From: Cobetia crustatorum
GTDB lineage: Bacteria; Pseudomonadota; Gammaproteobacteria; Pseudomonadales; Halomonadaceae
Direction of reading: 5' to 3'
Length of the DNA stretch: 64,000 nt
Assembly (NCBI RefSeq): GCF_000591415.1
Contig: NZ_JEMF01000056.1
Coordinates: forward strand, 1-64,000
In this document: positions 55,444-64,000 of the stretch, piece after piece
Layout of the letters: each line of letters begins with the position of its first letter
Position numbering within the stretch: the stretch's first letter is position 1
Program-made: the position numbers and the translations under genes
Notes under the pieces: generated by a model
Database searches by the model: none
What the model saw: only the letters and a program-made list of their open reading frames with translations
Told to the model about the DNA's origin: nothing

Positions 55444-56412
55444 TCACTGCTCTGACCCAGTGACAGGTACGCCTTTCGCAACCTCTCGAGGGCCGGGCAC
55501 ACGCTGCTCGGCGCGTAGCGTCCACATCACACCGCCGAGAATCAACAGCATGCCCAGCACTTCATTGGTCTGCGGCCATTGCCATGCCAGCAGATATCCG
55601 TAGAGCAACGCACAGCAGGTCTCGAAGACGATCATCTGTCCGCCTACCGACACCGGCAGGCGCTGGGCCGAGGAATTCCAAAGGGCATTGGCGATCCAGG
55701 AGCCACCGACCGACATGAACAGGGCTGCGGCAGCGAAGGCCAGCCAGCGTTCAGACGAGAGCTCCAGTGGCAATATCCGCGGCTGCAAGACGGCGACCAG
55801 CACAAGAATCATCACTGCCACGACCCCGGTCGCGATGCCTTGCAGGGTGGACCATTCACGCGCGGAAAAACGATCGGCCTTGAGCTGCTGGGCATTGCGC
55901 AGCGCGAACCATGCCCAGGACATCACGCCGAGCGAGCCACACAGCACGCCGATCAGGTCTCGCCACTCTCCTGCCCCCTGCAGGAAGCGAAGCAGAACAG
56001 GCACGTTCATGCAGACGATTCCCACCGCGATCAGCGTCAGCGACAGGCTCACGGACAGGCGGCTCGCCTGAATATGGCGTCTCCCGATCAACATCACCGC
56101 CACCGGCACCAGCCCGTTGATCAATGCCGCGATGGCCACGCCGGCATATTGAACGGCCGCCGTCAGCAGGATGAAATACGCCACATTGCCTGTCAGCGCC
56201 AACTCCAGCAGCAGGCGGGTATCGCGCACAGTGAGGCGAGCAGACAGACGGCGAGCATGGGGTAACGCGATCGCCGCGGCAAACAGTCCGTAGAGCACGA
56301 AACGCGCGCAGCTGATGACCACTGGATGGATGTCGCCAAGCAGTGAGGGCAACACGATGACGCCTCCCCAGAGGGCGCCTGCCATGCCAGAATGGACTAT
56401 TGCTTTCTTCAT
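55444..56412 (-). CDS. EamA-family drug/metabolite transporter
   Basis: This 322-residue inner-membrane protein has ten helices. The start MKKAIVHSGMAGALWGGVIV and second-half block LWNSSAQRLPVSVGGQMIVFE are typical of the EamA/RhaT superfamily, and AIAALINGLVPVAVML marks the first repeat. The substrate is unknown. It is divergent from a GcvA-like LysR gene with a perfect dyad between them, so it is probably that regulator's target. Confidence 0.86.
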   Translation of the reverse strand: MKKAIVHSGMAGALWGGVIVLPSLLGDIHPVVISCARFVLYGLFAAAIALPHARRLSARLTVRDTRLLLELALTGNVAYFILLTAAVQYAGVAIAALINGLVPVAVMLIGRRHIQASRLSVSLSLTLIAVGIVCMNVPVLLRFLQGAGEWRDLIGVLCGSLGVMSWAWFALRNAQQLKADRFSAREWSTLQGIATGVVAVMILVLVAVLQPRILPLELSSERWLAFAAAALFMSVGGSWIANALWNSSAQRLPVSVGGQMIVFETCCALLYGYLLAWQWPQTNEVLGMLLILGGVMWTLRAEQRVPGPREVAKGVPVTGSEQ

Positions 56413-56491
56413 GATGAGTCGCCCTTGTCTTGATCAAGTGGCCACTCTAATGCGTTACTTCGCGATGAAGCAGCGACTTTGCCGCATCCAG

Positions 56492-56510
56492 ACATTCCAT
56501 CAAGGAATGT
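56492..56510. promoter_or_regulatory. Inverted repeat between EamA and LysR genes
   Basis: ACATTCC-ATCAA-GGAATGT is a perfect seven-base dyad 40 bases upstream of the LysR start and about 80 from the EamA start. It is a reasonable LysR operator candidate, although it is not a T-N11-A box. Confidence 0.55.
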
Positions 56511-56549
56511 GAGGCGAAAGAGCTACATGGAACCATCTGCGCGAGCTCA

Positions 56550-57509
56550 ATGACGAACACAGACACAATTTCAAATACAGGGAGCCCCCAGGCAGGACGT
56601 TTTCGCCATCTTCCCTCACTGGAGGGACTCGCGGCCTTCGAGTCCGTGAGTCGCTTGGGAAGCTTTACCCGAGCCGCTGATGAGCTGTGTCTGACCCAGA
56701 GCGCCATCAGCAAGCAGATTCGTGCGCTGGAAGCGTCTCTTGGCACGCCGCTGTTCGTGCGCAAGGCGCGCGGTGTCACGCTTTCCAAGGCGGGAATGCT
56801 CTACCAGCAGCACATTCTCCCGGCGCTGCAAGGGCTCGAGATGGCCGGGCAGCGCCTGCGGGCACTCCAGCACCCTGACACCGTCAGCGTGCTGGCAACG
56901 CATGCCGTCTCCCAGTACTGGCTGTTCCCCTGCCTGTTGAGCTTCAGCGCCGAGCACCCCGAGATCACCGTGCACATCCACGCTAGCAACGAGATGGATG
57001 CCAGCATGGTGCCGGACCATGATCTCGCGGTCCTCTATGGCGACGGCGAATGGCCAGCGCTGGGTGCCACGCCGCTGATTCACGAAGATATCTATCCGGT
57101 GGCGCGCCCGGATGTGATCAAGGAGCAGGAGCTTTCGCTGGAAGAGCTGGCCCAGCGGCCGCTGATTCAGCTGGACTCCTCTTGGAACTGCATGGACTGG
57201 TCTCATTGGTTCGCCCATTTCGGTATTCGCTACCGCCCGCCCAAGTCCGACATCACCTTCAATCAGCTGACGCTGACCTACGCCGCCATCCAGCGAGGCG
57301 CCGGCATCGGACTGGCATGGGACTTCATGGCGGCGGAGGCCATCGCCAAGGGCGAGCTGGTACGTGTCACGGATCATCGCGCGATCACCGACCTCGCGGA
57401 GCATCTCGTGTTTGATCTCGATCGACCGCTCTCGGCCTCCGCGCGATTGTTCCGGGATTGGCTGATCGCCAAGGCTGGAGAGGGCGGTGTGACAGGGCAG
57501 AAGGACTGA
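56550..57509 (+). CDS. LysR-family (GcvA-like) transcriptional regulator
   Basis: This 319-residue regulator has an N-terminal HTH with SFTRAADELCLTQSAISKQIRALE and an effector domain with QLDSSWNCMDWSHWF and RGAGIGLAWDFMAAEA, typical of the GcvA subgroup that often controls amino-acid or export genes. It is divergent from the EamA transporter gene. The ATG at 56550 starts a 22-residue extension before the HTH. The effector is unknown. Confidence 0.9.
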   Translation: MTNTDTISNTGSPQAGRFRHLPSLEGLAAFESVSRLGSFTRAADELCLTQSAISKQIRALEASLGTPLFVRKARGVTLSKAGMLYQQHILPALQGLEMAGQRLRALQHPDTVSVLATHAVSQYWLFPCLLSFSAEHPEITVHIHASNEMDASMVPDHDLAVLYGDGEWPALGATPLIHEDIYPVARPDVIKEQELSLEELAQRPLIQLDSSWNCMDWSHWFAHFGIRYRPPKSDITFNQLTLTYAAIQRGAGIGLAWDFMAAEAIAKGELVRVTDHRAITDLAEHLVFDLDRPLSASARLFRDWLIAKAGEGGVTGQKD

Positions 57510-57570
57510 GCAGAATGTCTGAACATGAGCCCTGAGCACAGTGTCTAGATATGAGCCCTGAACGTGAAAG

Positions 57571-57595
57571 AGCCACCCCGCGGGGTGGCTCTTCT
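57571..57595. terminator. Hairpin between convergent LysR and dehydrogenase genes
   Basis: AGCCACCCCG and CGGGGTGGCT form a 20-base palindrome (57571-57590) followed by TCTTCT on the plus strand. It should end transcription of the LysR gene and perhaps of the operon coming the other way. Confidence 0.75.
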
Positions 57596-57637
57596 GGCAG
57601 TTGTGGACTGCACTTCACCTTGTTCAATGGCGGGGTA

Positions 57638-59218
57638 TCACCCCTCCCGCTCCCCATCCACCAGTCGACTGATGCCGGAGGGCGCGTCGTGCTTGAGCTC
57701 CGGTGGCAGCAGGGCTTCCGGCAGGTCCTGATAGCAGACCGGGCGCAGGAAGCGGTGAATCGCGGCGGTGCCCACCGAGGTGGTGCGGCTATCGGAGGTG
57801 GCGGGCCAGGGGCCACCGTGGACCATGGCGTCACAGACTTCGACCCCTGTCGGCCAGCCATTGACGAGGATGCGTCCGGCGCGGCGCTCCAGCACCGGCA
57901 GCAGCTGACGTGAGGCATCGTGATCGGCATCATCCAGGTGCAGAGTGGCGGTCAGCTGGCCTTCCAGCGCGCTGCAGACCTGCTTGAGCTGAGCGAGATC
58001 ATCGCATTCGATGATCAACGAGCTGGAGCCGAAGACTTCCGCCTGCATGGCTTCATTGGCCAGGAAGTCGCTCGCCTGGGTGCTGAACAGCTGGGTCTGG
58101 CAGGGGCTGGCGATGGGCGAGTCGCTTTCACCACTGGCCAGGCAGGTGATGCCGGGCTGTGAGGACAGGCTCGCCACGCCCTCGGCATAGGCCTTGTGGA
58201 TGCCCGGCGTCAGCATGGTCTGCACCGGACTTGCCTGGATGGCGGGAATGGCAGCTTGCTTGAAGCGCTCCAATGCTTCGCCCTTGATGGCCAGCACCAG
58301 CCCCGGGTTGGTGCAGAACTGACCGGCGCCCATGTTGAGCGAGCCGACGAATGCGCTGCCCAGCGCTTCGCTGCGGGCTTCCAGTGCGGCCGGCATCAGG
58401 ATGACCGGGTTGATGCTGCTCATCTCGGCATAGACCGGAATTGGCTGCGGGCGCGCCTGAGCGAGGGCCAGCAGAGCGGTGCCGCCGCTGCGCGAGCCGG
58501 TAAAGCCGACCGCCTGGATCTCTGGATGCTTGACCAGCGCCTGGCCGACCTCATTGCCCGGGCCGAACAGCAGCGAGAAGACGCCTTCCGGCATGTCGCA
58601 ACGCTTGGCGGCGCGCGCCACGGCCTGACCGACCAGTTCCGAGGTGCCCGGGTGAGCCGAGTGTCCCTTGACCACCACCGGGCAGCCCGCGGCCAGCGCG
58701 GAAGCGGTATCGCCACCGGCCACCGAGAAGGCCAACGGGAAGTTGCTGGCCCCGAAGACGGCCACCGGGCCCAGCGGGATCTGACGCTGGCGCAGGTCGG
58801 CACGCGGCAGGGGCGCACGTTCCGGCAGCGCAGGATCGACGCGCACATCCTGCCACTCACCGCGGCGCAGTACCTTGGCGAACAGCTTGAGCTGTCCGCA
58901 GGTGCGGCCGCGTTCACCGTTCAGGCGTGCCTCGGGCAGGCCGGTCTCCTGCATGGCGCGCTGGGTCAGGGTATCGCCCAGTGCATCGATTTCCTCGGCG
59001 ATGGTCTCGAGGAAGATGGCTCTCGCGTCGGTCGATGTGGCGCGATAGGCATCGAAGGCCTGACTGGCCAGCTGGCAGGCCTCTTCCACCGTGCTCGCGT
59101 TGGCACCCGGATAGGCAGGCTCCAGACGCTCACCCGTGGCCGGATTGATGGCGTGGATCGCCTCGCCCTGAGCGGCGAAGCTGCGTTGTCCGATAAGCTG
59201 ATGACCGTTGAGTGACAT
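57638..59218 (-). CDS. 2,5-dioxovalerate (ketoglutaric semialdehyde) dehydrogenase
   Basis: This 526-residue aldehyde dehydrogenase is of the NADP-type group that oxidises 2-oxoglutaric semialdehyde to 2-oxoglutarate, the last step of glucarate, galactarate, arabinonate and hydroxyproline breakdown. Catalytic Cys lies in [10 protein letters not shown] and Glu in [31 protein letters not shown] is typical of this subgroup. Length fits the family. It is downstream of the lactonase-like gene in an operon with a TRAP transporter, which supports a sugar-acid pathway. Confidence 0.87.
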   Translation of the reverse strand: MSLNGHQLIGQRSFAAQGEAIHAINPATGERLEPAYPGANASTVEEACQLASQAFDAYRATSTDARAIFLETIAEEIDALGDTLTQRAMQETGLPEARLNGERGRTCGQLKLFAKVLRRGEWQDVRVDPALPERAPLPRADLRQRQIPLGPVAVFGASNFPLAFSVAGGDTASALAAGCPVVVKGHSAHPGTSELVGQAVARAAKRCDMPEGVFSLLFGPGNEVGQALVKHPEIQAVGFTGSRSGGTALLALAQARPQPIPVYAEMSSINPVILMPAALEARSEALGSAFVGSLNMGAGQFCTNPGLVLAIKGEALERFKQAAIPAIQASPVQTMLTPGIHKAYAEGVASLSSQPGITCLASGESDSPIASPCQTQLFSTQASDFLANEAMQAEVFGSSSLIIECDDLAQLKQVCSALEGQLTATLHLDDADHDASRQLLPVLERRAGRILVNGWPTGVEVCDAMVHGGPWPATSDSRTTSVGTAAIHRFLRPVCYQDLPEALLPPELKHDAPSGISRLVDGEREG

Positions 59219-59260
59219 CGTGTCTTCTCCTTGATTAGTGAAGCCCTGAGACAGGTTGAG

Positions 59261-60318
59261 TCAGGCCATAGGTGTCTTGTGGGTTGTAGTAGAGGGCGTA
59301 ATAGAGGTTGCGGTGGAGCTGGTTACAGCGGCAGCGTCCGTAGGCGATGCGATAGCGGCAATCGGCAGCCGATACCAGTGAATGGCGTTGTCGTGCAGTA
59401 CCTTGTCGAGGGTGTTCTGGCGCAGGTCGGCGCGCGTCATCTGTTCAATGGCGCTGGTCACCAGCGCTAGCCAGTCGCCATAGCTGACCTTGAGGCCGGA
59501 GACCGGGAAGTTGCTGGCGAACAGACAGCGCTGGGCACCGAAGATATCCAGTACTTCACACAGCAGCTCGCGATTGGCGCCGGCATCCCAGACATGCCAG
59601 GGCGTGCCCAACTCCGACAGCTTGACGGCGACATTCGCGTTGTCGGCAAGCGCCCGCATCCCTGCGCGCCATTGGGCAAGGCCTTGCGGCGTGCGATCCC
59701 ACGGCAGCCCGCTGTGGTTGAGGATGACGCGCAAGCCGGGAAAGCCCTCCAGCGTCGCGGCCGCCTCTTCTAGATGCCAGGCGGGCACGCGCAGGTCCCA
59801 GCTCAGGTCACGCTCCTTGAGCAGGGTCAGTCCCTCGCGCCAGCGCGGATCCTGCAGACTGCCGCTGGTGCCACCACTGACTGGCGGGTCCGGGGCGTGG
59901 CGGCGGTGACCGGCTTGGCGCGCACGCCGCGAAACAGCGGCGATTCACGCTGGGCGTCCAGCTGAGCGGCGCACTCGTCAGTGCCGAAGGCGGCCCAGCC
60001 GACATGCGCGCTGGGTAGCGCATGAGTGGCCTGCTGTCGGGTGATCCAGCGCGTCTCTTCCAGTGCCTGCGAGCGTGCGGCTTCGGCTTCGCAGTGCACG
60101 CTGCCCACCAGCCGGAAGCCCTCTGGCACCAGGCGCTTCAAGTCCGCGGCAACAAAGGGCCGACAGATCGCGGCGTAATCGCCGAGAAAGAAGTTCTCCA
60201 CCGGTGACTCTTCCAGCCAGGGGTACGCTACCTGGCCATCCAGTGCCCAGAAGTGATGGTGCGCATCGACCAGCGGCTGGCTGTGTGAAGGCTCGTGCCT
60301 GAATGTGGTATCCGTCAT
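59261..60318 (-). pseudogene. Amidohydrolase-family lactonase-like protein (frameshifted)
   Basis: This amidohydrolase of the fuconolactonase/rhamnonolactonase type is about 352 residues if repaired. Features are the metal-binding VDAHHHFWALDG at the start, YPWLEESPVENFFLGDY, and in the second half LRVILNHSGLPWDR and CLFASNFPVSG with a conserved Asn. The frame breaks at the C run opposite 59892-59895. One more C joins TAATP to PDPPVSGGTSGSLQDPRW. The last 30 residues (Thr/Ser/Ala-rich) are unlike the family. It probably hydrolyses a sugar lactone to the aldonic acid. Confidence 0.82.
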
Positions 60319-60361
60319 GACTGGCTCATGTCCTGGTTGGAAGCATCAAGTGCCGATTGAC

Positions 60362-61297
60362 TCAGTGGTCACGCACCAGCAGGCAGGACACGTCCGGCTC
60401 GGCGCGTGTCGCGAAGCTTCTGCGAACCTGGCCGCTCTCCAGGTCCAGCACTGCGATGCGATCTCCCTTGAGTGAGACGAAGGCCTGTTCGCCATCCGGG
60501 TGGAAGCTCATCGCGACGGGAATCGCTTCAAGCTGGATGGTGCCCAGCGGCGCCAGCGCCTCATCGAACAATGACAGCGAGCTTTCCCCGTAATTGGTGG
60601 TGATCAGGCGCCCCTTGGGGTCACGGTAGATGCGGTTGGGGTCTCGGCCGGTGGTCGCCGAGGCGCGTACGGTCATCGATTCGGTATCTACCGCCACGAT
60701 GCTGTCGTCATCGCGGTTGCTGATGAACAGGGTACGGCCATCGGCGGACAGGCTGTTGCCCTCCGGTTTGCGGCCCGGAATCATCGCGATGGGTGCGAAA
60801 GTGGCATCGTGAGGTTTGAACTTGGTGATGGTATTGCTGAGCAGATTGATGCCGTAGGCCCAGTCGCCGGCCTTGGTGAGCGCGAACAGGTGGGTCTTGT
60901 AACCACCGGAGGACACGGCCAGATCTGGCGTGGTCTGGGCTAGGGGCGTATTGAACAACAGCAGAGTGTTGTGGCCTTCGCTCATGGCGTAGAGGCGGTC
61001 CTGGTCATCAATGCCCAGGCCGTGGATGCGATAGTAGGGCCAGGTACTGAGCGTATTGATCAGCGTGAAGGTCTCGAGATCGACCACGAATACCGAGCAG
61101 CCGCCCTGGTCGCCGATGCAGTCGGCACCGAGGATGCCGTAGTGGCCCACGAAGGCGTAGCGGCCAGTGGAATCCACCACGAATTCATGTGGGTAGTCCG
61201 GCAGGCGCAGATGGTTGAGCTCCTCACCGCTGGTGGCGTCGAACAGACTCAGGGTGTGTGCGCATTTCTGGTTGAGCAGCAGAACATCTCGGGACAT
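60362..61297 (-). CDS. Beta-propeller (YncE-like) protein of the sugar-acid operon
   Basis: This 311-residue protein is made of repeated beta-propeller strands, recognisable as recurring DxxGRxxFVxxxxxxxxVxVxDxxT patterns such as STGRYAFVGHYG and ADGRTLFISNRDDDSIVAVD. No signal peptide is seen, so it is probably cytoplasmic. Similar folds occur in lactonases (SMP30, 6-phosphogluconolactonase) and in uncharacterised YVTN-repeat proteins. Its place between lactonase-like and transporter genes suggests a second lactonase or a sugar-acid binding role. That function is inferred only. Confidence 0.68.
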   Translation of the reverse strand: MSRDVLLLNQKCAHTLSLFDATSGEELNHLRLPDYPHEFVVDSTGRYAFVGHYGILGADCIGDQGGCSVFVVDLETFTLINTLSTWPYYRIHGLGIDDQDRLYAMSEGHNTLLLFNTPLAQTTPDLAVSSGGYKTHLFALTKAGDWAYGINLLSNTITKFKPHDATFAPIAMIPGRKPEGNSLSADGRTLFISNRDDDSIVAVDTESMTVRASATTGRDPNRIYRDPKGRLITTNYGESSLSLFDEALAPLGTIQLEAIPVAMSFHPDGEQAFVSLKGDRIAVLDLESGQVRRSFATRAEPDVSCLLVRDH

Positions 61298-61397
61298 GAC
61301 ATTTCTCCAATCAGCGAGGGTGCCGTCGGGACCCGGTTATCAAGGACTTGCGCCCTCGCTGGGTGACAGGTAAGCAAGGCGATAGAACGGATGGGCG

Positions 61398-62444
61398 TTA
61401 CTGCGTCACGGCGGCCGTGGTGATTTGCGTGACTTGCGGCTCGCCTTTTGCATTTACATCGGCGCTGGCCTGGCTGGCGCCCTGGATGGCATCGATCCAG
61501 TCGCGACCATTGGCGGCGATATAGCTGTCCCAGGTCGGCAGCACGGCCTTCTGGAAGGCGGCGGTATCGACGTCGGTCTCGATCTTCATGCCCTTGTCGG
61601 CCAGCTCAGCGAGAATCTTCTGTTCGTTCTTCGCGTTCAGTTCACGCTGATAATCACCGGCCTCGCGCGCCGCGTTTACCAGTACCTGCTGATATTCTGG
61701 TGACAGGCTTTCGAACTTGTCGTCGTTCATCACCATCAGCAGCGAGGTGTAGGCCTGGTTGGTCAGTGACAGGTAGTCCTGGACCTCATAGAAGCCCGCC
61801 GACCAGACGATGCTGATCGGGTGGTCTTGGGCATCGACCGTGCCGGTTTCCATCGCGGTGTAGAGCTCGCCCAGTGGCATCGGCACCGGATTCGCGCCCA
61901 GCAACGAGAAGGCCTCGATCAGCGACTTGTTGGAGTTGGTGCGCATCACCAGGCCGTCGACATCCGCGGGCGTCTTGATCGGGTGCCTGGAGTTGGTCAT
62001 CGCGCGAAAGCCGACCTCCCAGAAGGCCAGCCCCTTGAGGTTATCTTCCTTGAGCAGCGCCAGGGCATCATCGCCGACCTTGCCGTCCAGCACCTGATAG
62101 GCCGTCTTGCGGTCCGGGAAGATATAGGGCAGATCGAAGGCACCCAGCGCCGGCTGGAGGCCCGCGAAGTTGGGGTTGCCGGACATCTCGATATCGATGG
62201 TGCCGCTGCGCACGCCGGCGATCATCTGCTGGTCGCCCCCGAGCACACCATTGCCGAAGATGTTGACGGTGATCTCGCCATCCGTGCCTTTCTTGACCAG
62301 CTCGGCGAAGCGCTCGGCCGCCTGCTGCTGGGTATCGGTGGTCGGGGCGGCGTGGGCCAGCTTGAGCGTCATCTGGGCATGGGCAGCACTCAGAGGGGCG
62401 ATCAACAGCAGGCTGGCGAGGGTCGTCTTGATCATGGGTGTCAT
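61398..62444 (-). CDS. TRAP transporter, substrate-binding protein (second system)
   Basis: This 348-residue periplasmic DctP-type protein has a signal peptide ending near LSAAHAQ. Conserved features are GVLGGDQQMIAGVRSGTIDI, LVMRTNSNKSLIEAF with the ligand-anchoring Arg, and AMETGTVDAQDHPISI. The ATG at 62444 fits the signal peptide start, although an upstream frame to 62519 is open and an ATG at 62435 is possible. Its operon suggests a sugar acid as ligand. Confidence 0.9.
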   Translation of the reverse strand: MTPMIKTTLASLLLIAPLSAAHAQMTLKLAHAAPTTDTQQQAAERFAELVKKGTDGEITVNIFGNGVLGGDQQMIAGVRSGTIDIEMSGNPNFAGLQPALGAFDLPYIFPDRKTAYQVLDGKVGDDALALLKEDNLKGLAFWEVGFRAMTNSRHPIKTPADVDGLVMRTNSNKSLIEAFSLLGANPVPMPLGELYTAMETGTVDAQDHPISIVWSAGFYEVQDYLSLTNQAYTSLLMVMNDDKFESLSPEYQQVLVNAAREAGDYQRELNAKNEQKILAELADKGMKIETDVDTAAFQKAVLPTWDSYIAANGRDWIDAIQGASQASADVNAKGEPQVTQITTAAVTQ

Positions 62445-62590
62445 TGAATGGCTCTCATGTTGTTCTTGTGGGCGGCTGTCTTTGTTCGCGACTGGCTTTG
62501 TTCGCGAATGGCTAAGCAAGTGGCGCGTCGTTGGCGTCTTGCCTTCTTCCTGTCGTCTTTTCCGGCTTGGTTGTCTTGATTGTCACGGGG

Positions 62591-63871
62591 TCAGTCGGTC
62601 ATCCAGTAAAGCGGCGCGGTGATGATCTGCGGGAAGGCGACGAACAGCAGTAGAATCACCACATAGGCAAGGGCGAAGGGCGCGACGCCACTGACCGCCT
62701 TCTCGAACTTGAGGTTGCCGACGCTGGTGATCACGTTGAGCACGTTGCCGACCGGCGGGGTGATCAGGCCGATGGCGCAGTTGAGGACGAACATGATCCC
62801 GAAGTAGACCGGGTCGATGCCGGCCAGCTTGACGATGGGCATCAGGATCGGCGTGAGTACCAGAATGGTCGGCGTTAGGTCCATCACCATGCCGACCACC
62901 AGCACGATGCCCATGATGGCGAGCATCAGGATGCGCGGGTCATCGGCGAGCGGCTGCAGCAGACCGGCGACCATCAGCGGCAGCTGAGCGATGCTGATCA
63001 GCCAGGAGGCGACCATCGCCGCGGCGACCAGGAACATCACGATGGCGGTGCTGCGGGCGGCCTGGGCGAGCACGGCATAGAGCTGGCTGAGGTCGAGTTC
63101 GCGGTAGACCACGGTGGCGACGAAGATGGCGTAGACCGCCGCGACCACACCGGCCTCGGTCGGGGTGAAGATGCCGCTCTTGATGCCGCCGATGATGATG
63201 ACCGGCAGCATGATGGCCCAGAAGCTGTCCTTGAGTGCCTTGAGGCGTTCACGCCCGCTGGCCTTCTTTGTGACCACCAGATCTTCCTTGCGCGTCATGA
63301 ACAGCCACATCACCACCAGGGTCACGCCCATGATCAGTCCCGGCACGATGCCGGCGAGGAACAGCTTGCCGATGGAGATGCCACCGGCGACCCCGATGAT
63401 GATCAGCGGAATGGAGGGCGGGATGATCGGCGCGATGATGCCACCGGCGGCCATCAGGCCGGAGGAGCGGCCGAGCGGATAGCCGGCCTTGCGCATCATC
63501 GACAGCAGCATGCTGGCCAGCGCTGCGGTATCGGCGACGGCAGAACCGGACAGGCTGGCCATGACGATGGCAGCGAAGATGGCGACGAAGCCGAGCCCGC
63601 CCTTGCGGTGGCCCACCAGTGACATCGCCAGCGTGACGATGCGCTGGGAAAGCCCGCCGCGCGACATCACTTCGCCGGCGGTGAGGAAGAAGGGAATGGC
63701 CAGCAGGGTGTAGCTGTCCGCGCCATTGACGAGGTTCTGGGCCAGGATCTGCGAGTTGAACAGATCCAGATGCAGCATCAGCACGATGGCACTGACCAGC
63801 AGGGCGAAGGCGATGGGGAGGCTCAGGCCGATGGCGGCCAGCAGGGAGCCGAGGAAGAGCCCGATGGTCAT
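62591..63871 (-). CDS. TRAP transporter, large permease DctM (second system)
   Basis: This 426-residue large permease has the hallmark NLVNGADSYTLLAIPFFLTA, AAIVMASLSGSAVADTAAL and the C-terminal VLNCAIGLITPPVGNVLN. AAGGAG lies seven bases before the ATG at 63871. It overlaps the DctQ stop by three bases (ATGA) and pairs with the adjacent binding protein. Confidence 0.94.
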   Translation of the reverse strand: MTIGLFLGSLLAAIGLSLPIAFALLVSAIVLMLHLDLFNSQILAQNLVNGADSYTLLAIPFFLTAGEVMSRGGLSQRIVTLAMSLVGHRKGGLGFVAIFAAIVMASLSGSAVADTAALASMLLSMMRKAGYPLGRSSGLMAAGGIIAPIIPPSIPLIIIGVAGGISIGKLFLAGIVPGLIMGVTLVVMWLFMTRKEDLVVTKKASGRERLKALKDSFWAIMLPVIIIGGIKSGIFTPTEAGVVAAVYAIFVATVVYRELDLSQLYAVLAQAARSTAIVMFLVAAAMVASWLISIAQLPLMVAGLLQPLADDPRILMLAIMGIVLVVGMVMDLTPTILVLTPILMPIVKLAGIDPVYFGIMFVLNCAIGLITPPVGNVLNVITSVGNLKFEKAVSGVAPFALAYVVILLLFVAFPQIITAPLYWMTD

Positions 63872-64000
63872 GGCGTATCTCCTTGCGAATCAGAGGCGTG
63901 GCTCGGTGCGACACGCGGCGTGACAGCATGCAGTGACAGCGGCGTCAGCAGACGCCAGAGCAGAATCAGTGACATCAGCACGCCTGCCATCAGGCCGGCG
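63868..64000 (-). CDS. TRAP transporter, small permease DctQ (C-terminal end only, cut by window)
   Basis: The minus-strand frame from the window edge reads LMAGVLMSLILLWRLLTPLSL, then a short hydrophilic tail ending SQGDTP. The stop lies inside the DctM start (ATGA). The position and hydrophobic C-terminal helix fit the small TRAP subunit that precedes DctM. The rest of the gene is outside the window. Confidence 0.7.
   Translation of the reverse strand, partial: AGLMAGVLMSLILLWRLLTPLSLHAVTPRVAPSHASDSQGDTP

Noticed and set aside
1-64000. CRISPR arrays, tRNA and rRNA genes
   Set aside because: No regularly spaced repeats longer than the two small tandem repeats listed, and no tRNA- or rRNA-like segments were recognised by eye.

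Overview
The window looks like chromosome of a GC-rich, moderately halophilic gammaproteobacterium, most likely Halomonadaceae (Cobetia or Halomonas type). This rests on protein resemblance, a cyanide-insensitive bd oxidase of the CioAB type, a BCCT betaine-type carrier, several TRAP transporters and a complete urt-ure block. No rRNA, tRNA or CRISPR array was seen.

Layout. 1-704 is the right end of an IS66 element. 1000-3558 is a membrane GGDEF/EAL protein. 3975-8007 (minus) is a three-subunit periplasmic dehydrogenase (Tat-exported small subunit, triheme cytochrome c, GMC flavoprotein). 8730-9689 is a RES/Xre toxin-antitoxin pair with a palindromic operator. 9864-11383 is a MetF/MetV-like pair. 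11536-19817 is a LysR-controlled catabolic cluster (aldehyde dehydrogenase, atypical M19 protein, BCCT carrier, two uncharacterised proteins, RidA), resembling betaine or N-methyl-amine catabolism. 19985-22649 is cioAB plus a DUF2474 peptide, and 23197-24618 a MocR regulator. 24874-28394 is a SWIM/SNF2 helicase. 28475-35534 is an unusual four-gene operon-like module with one normal tyrosine recombinase, one giant one, one very large degenerate-looking relative and a small unknown protein. 36162-48310 is urtABCDE-ureDABCEFG-hupE behind an apparent sigma-54 promoter with an NtrC-like site. 48630-49886 is a COG0523 GTPase behind a Zur-like box. 50038-51526 is an EamA exporter divergent from a MarR regulator with twin palindromes. 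52397-55283 is a TRAP transporter. 55444-57509 is an EamA transporter divergent from a LysR regulator. 57638-64000 (minus) is a sugar-acid-type operon (ketoglutaric semialdehyde dehydrogenase, lactonase-like amidohydrolase, beta-propeller protein, second TRAP system).

Nine reading-frame breaks (one inferred) occur in eight otherwise well-conserved genes, most of them single-base changes in short G or C runs, including ureB and ureD inside an otherwise complete urease operon. The simplest reading is uncorrected sequencing error, so these genes are given as full spans with the lesion located. The exception is the aldehyde dehydrogenase, where a 4-bp tandem duplication looks like a real mutation.

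The genes work together as follows. Urea is taken up under nitrogen control and hydrolysed by nickel urease. The LysR cluster imports a compatible-solute-like amine and probably feeds its carbon to 2-oxoglutarate and its methyl groups to folate. The last operon takes up and degrades a sugar acid. The recombinase module and the two uncharacterised proteins of the LysR cluster are the best candidates for undescribed biology.
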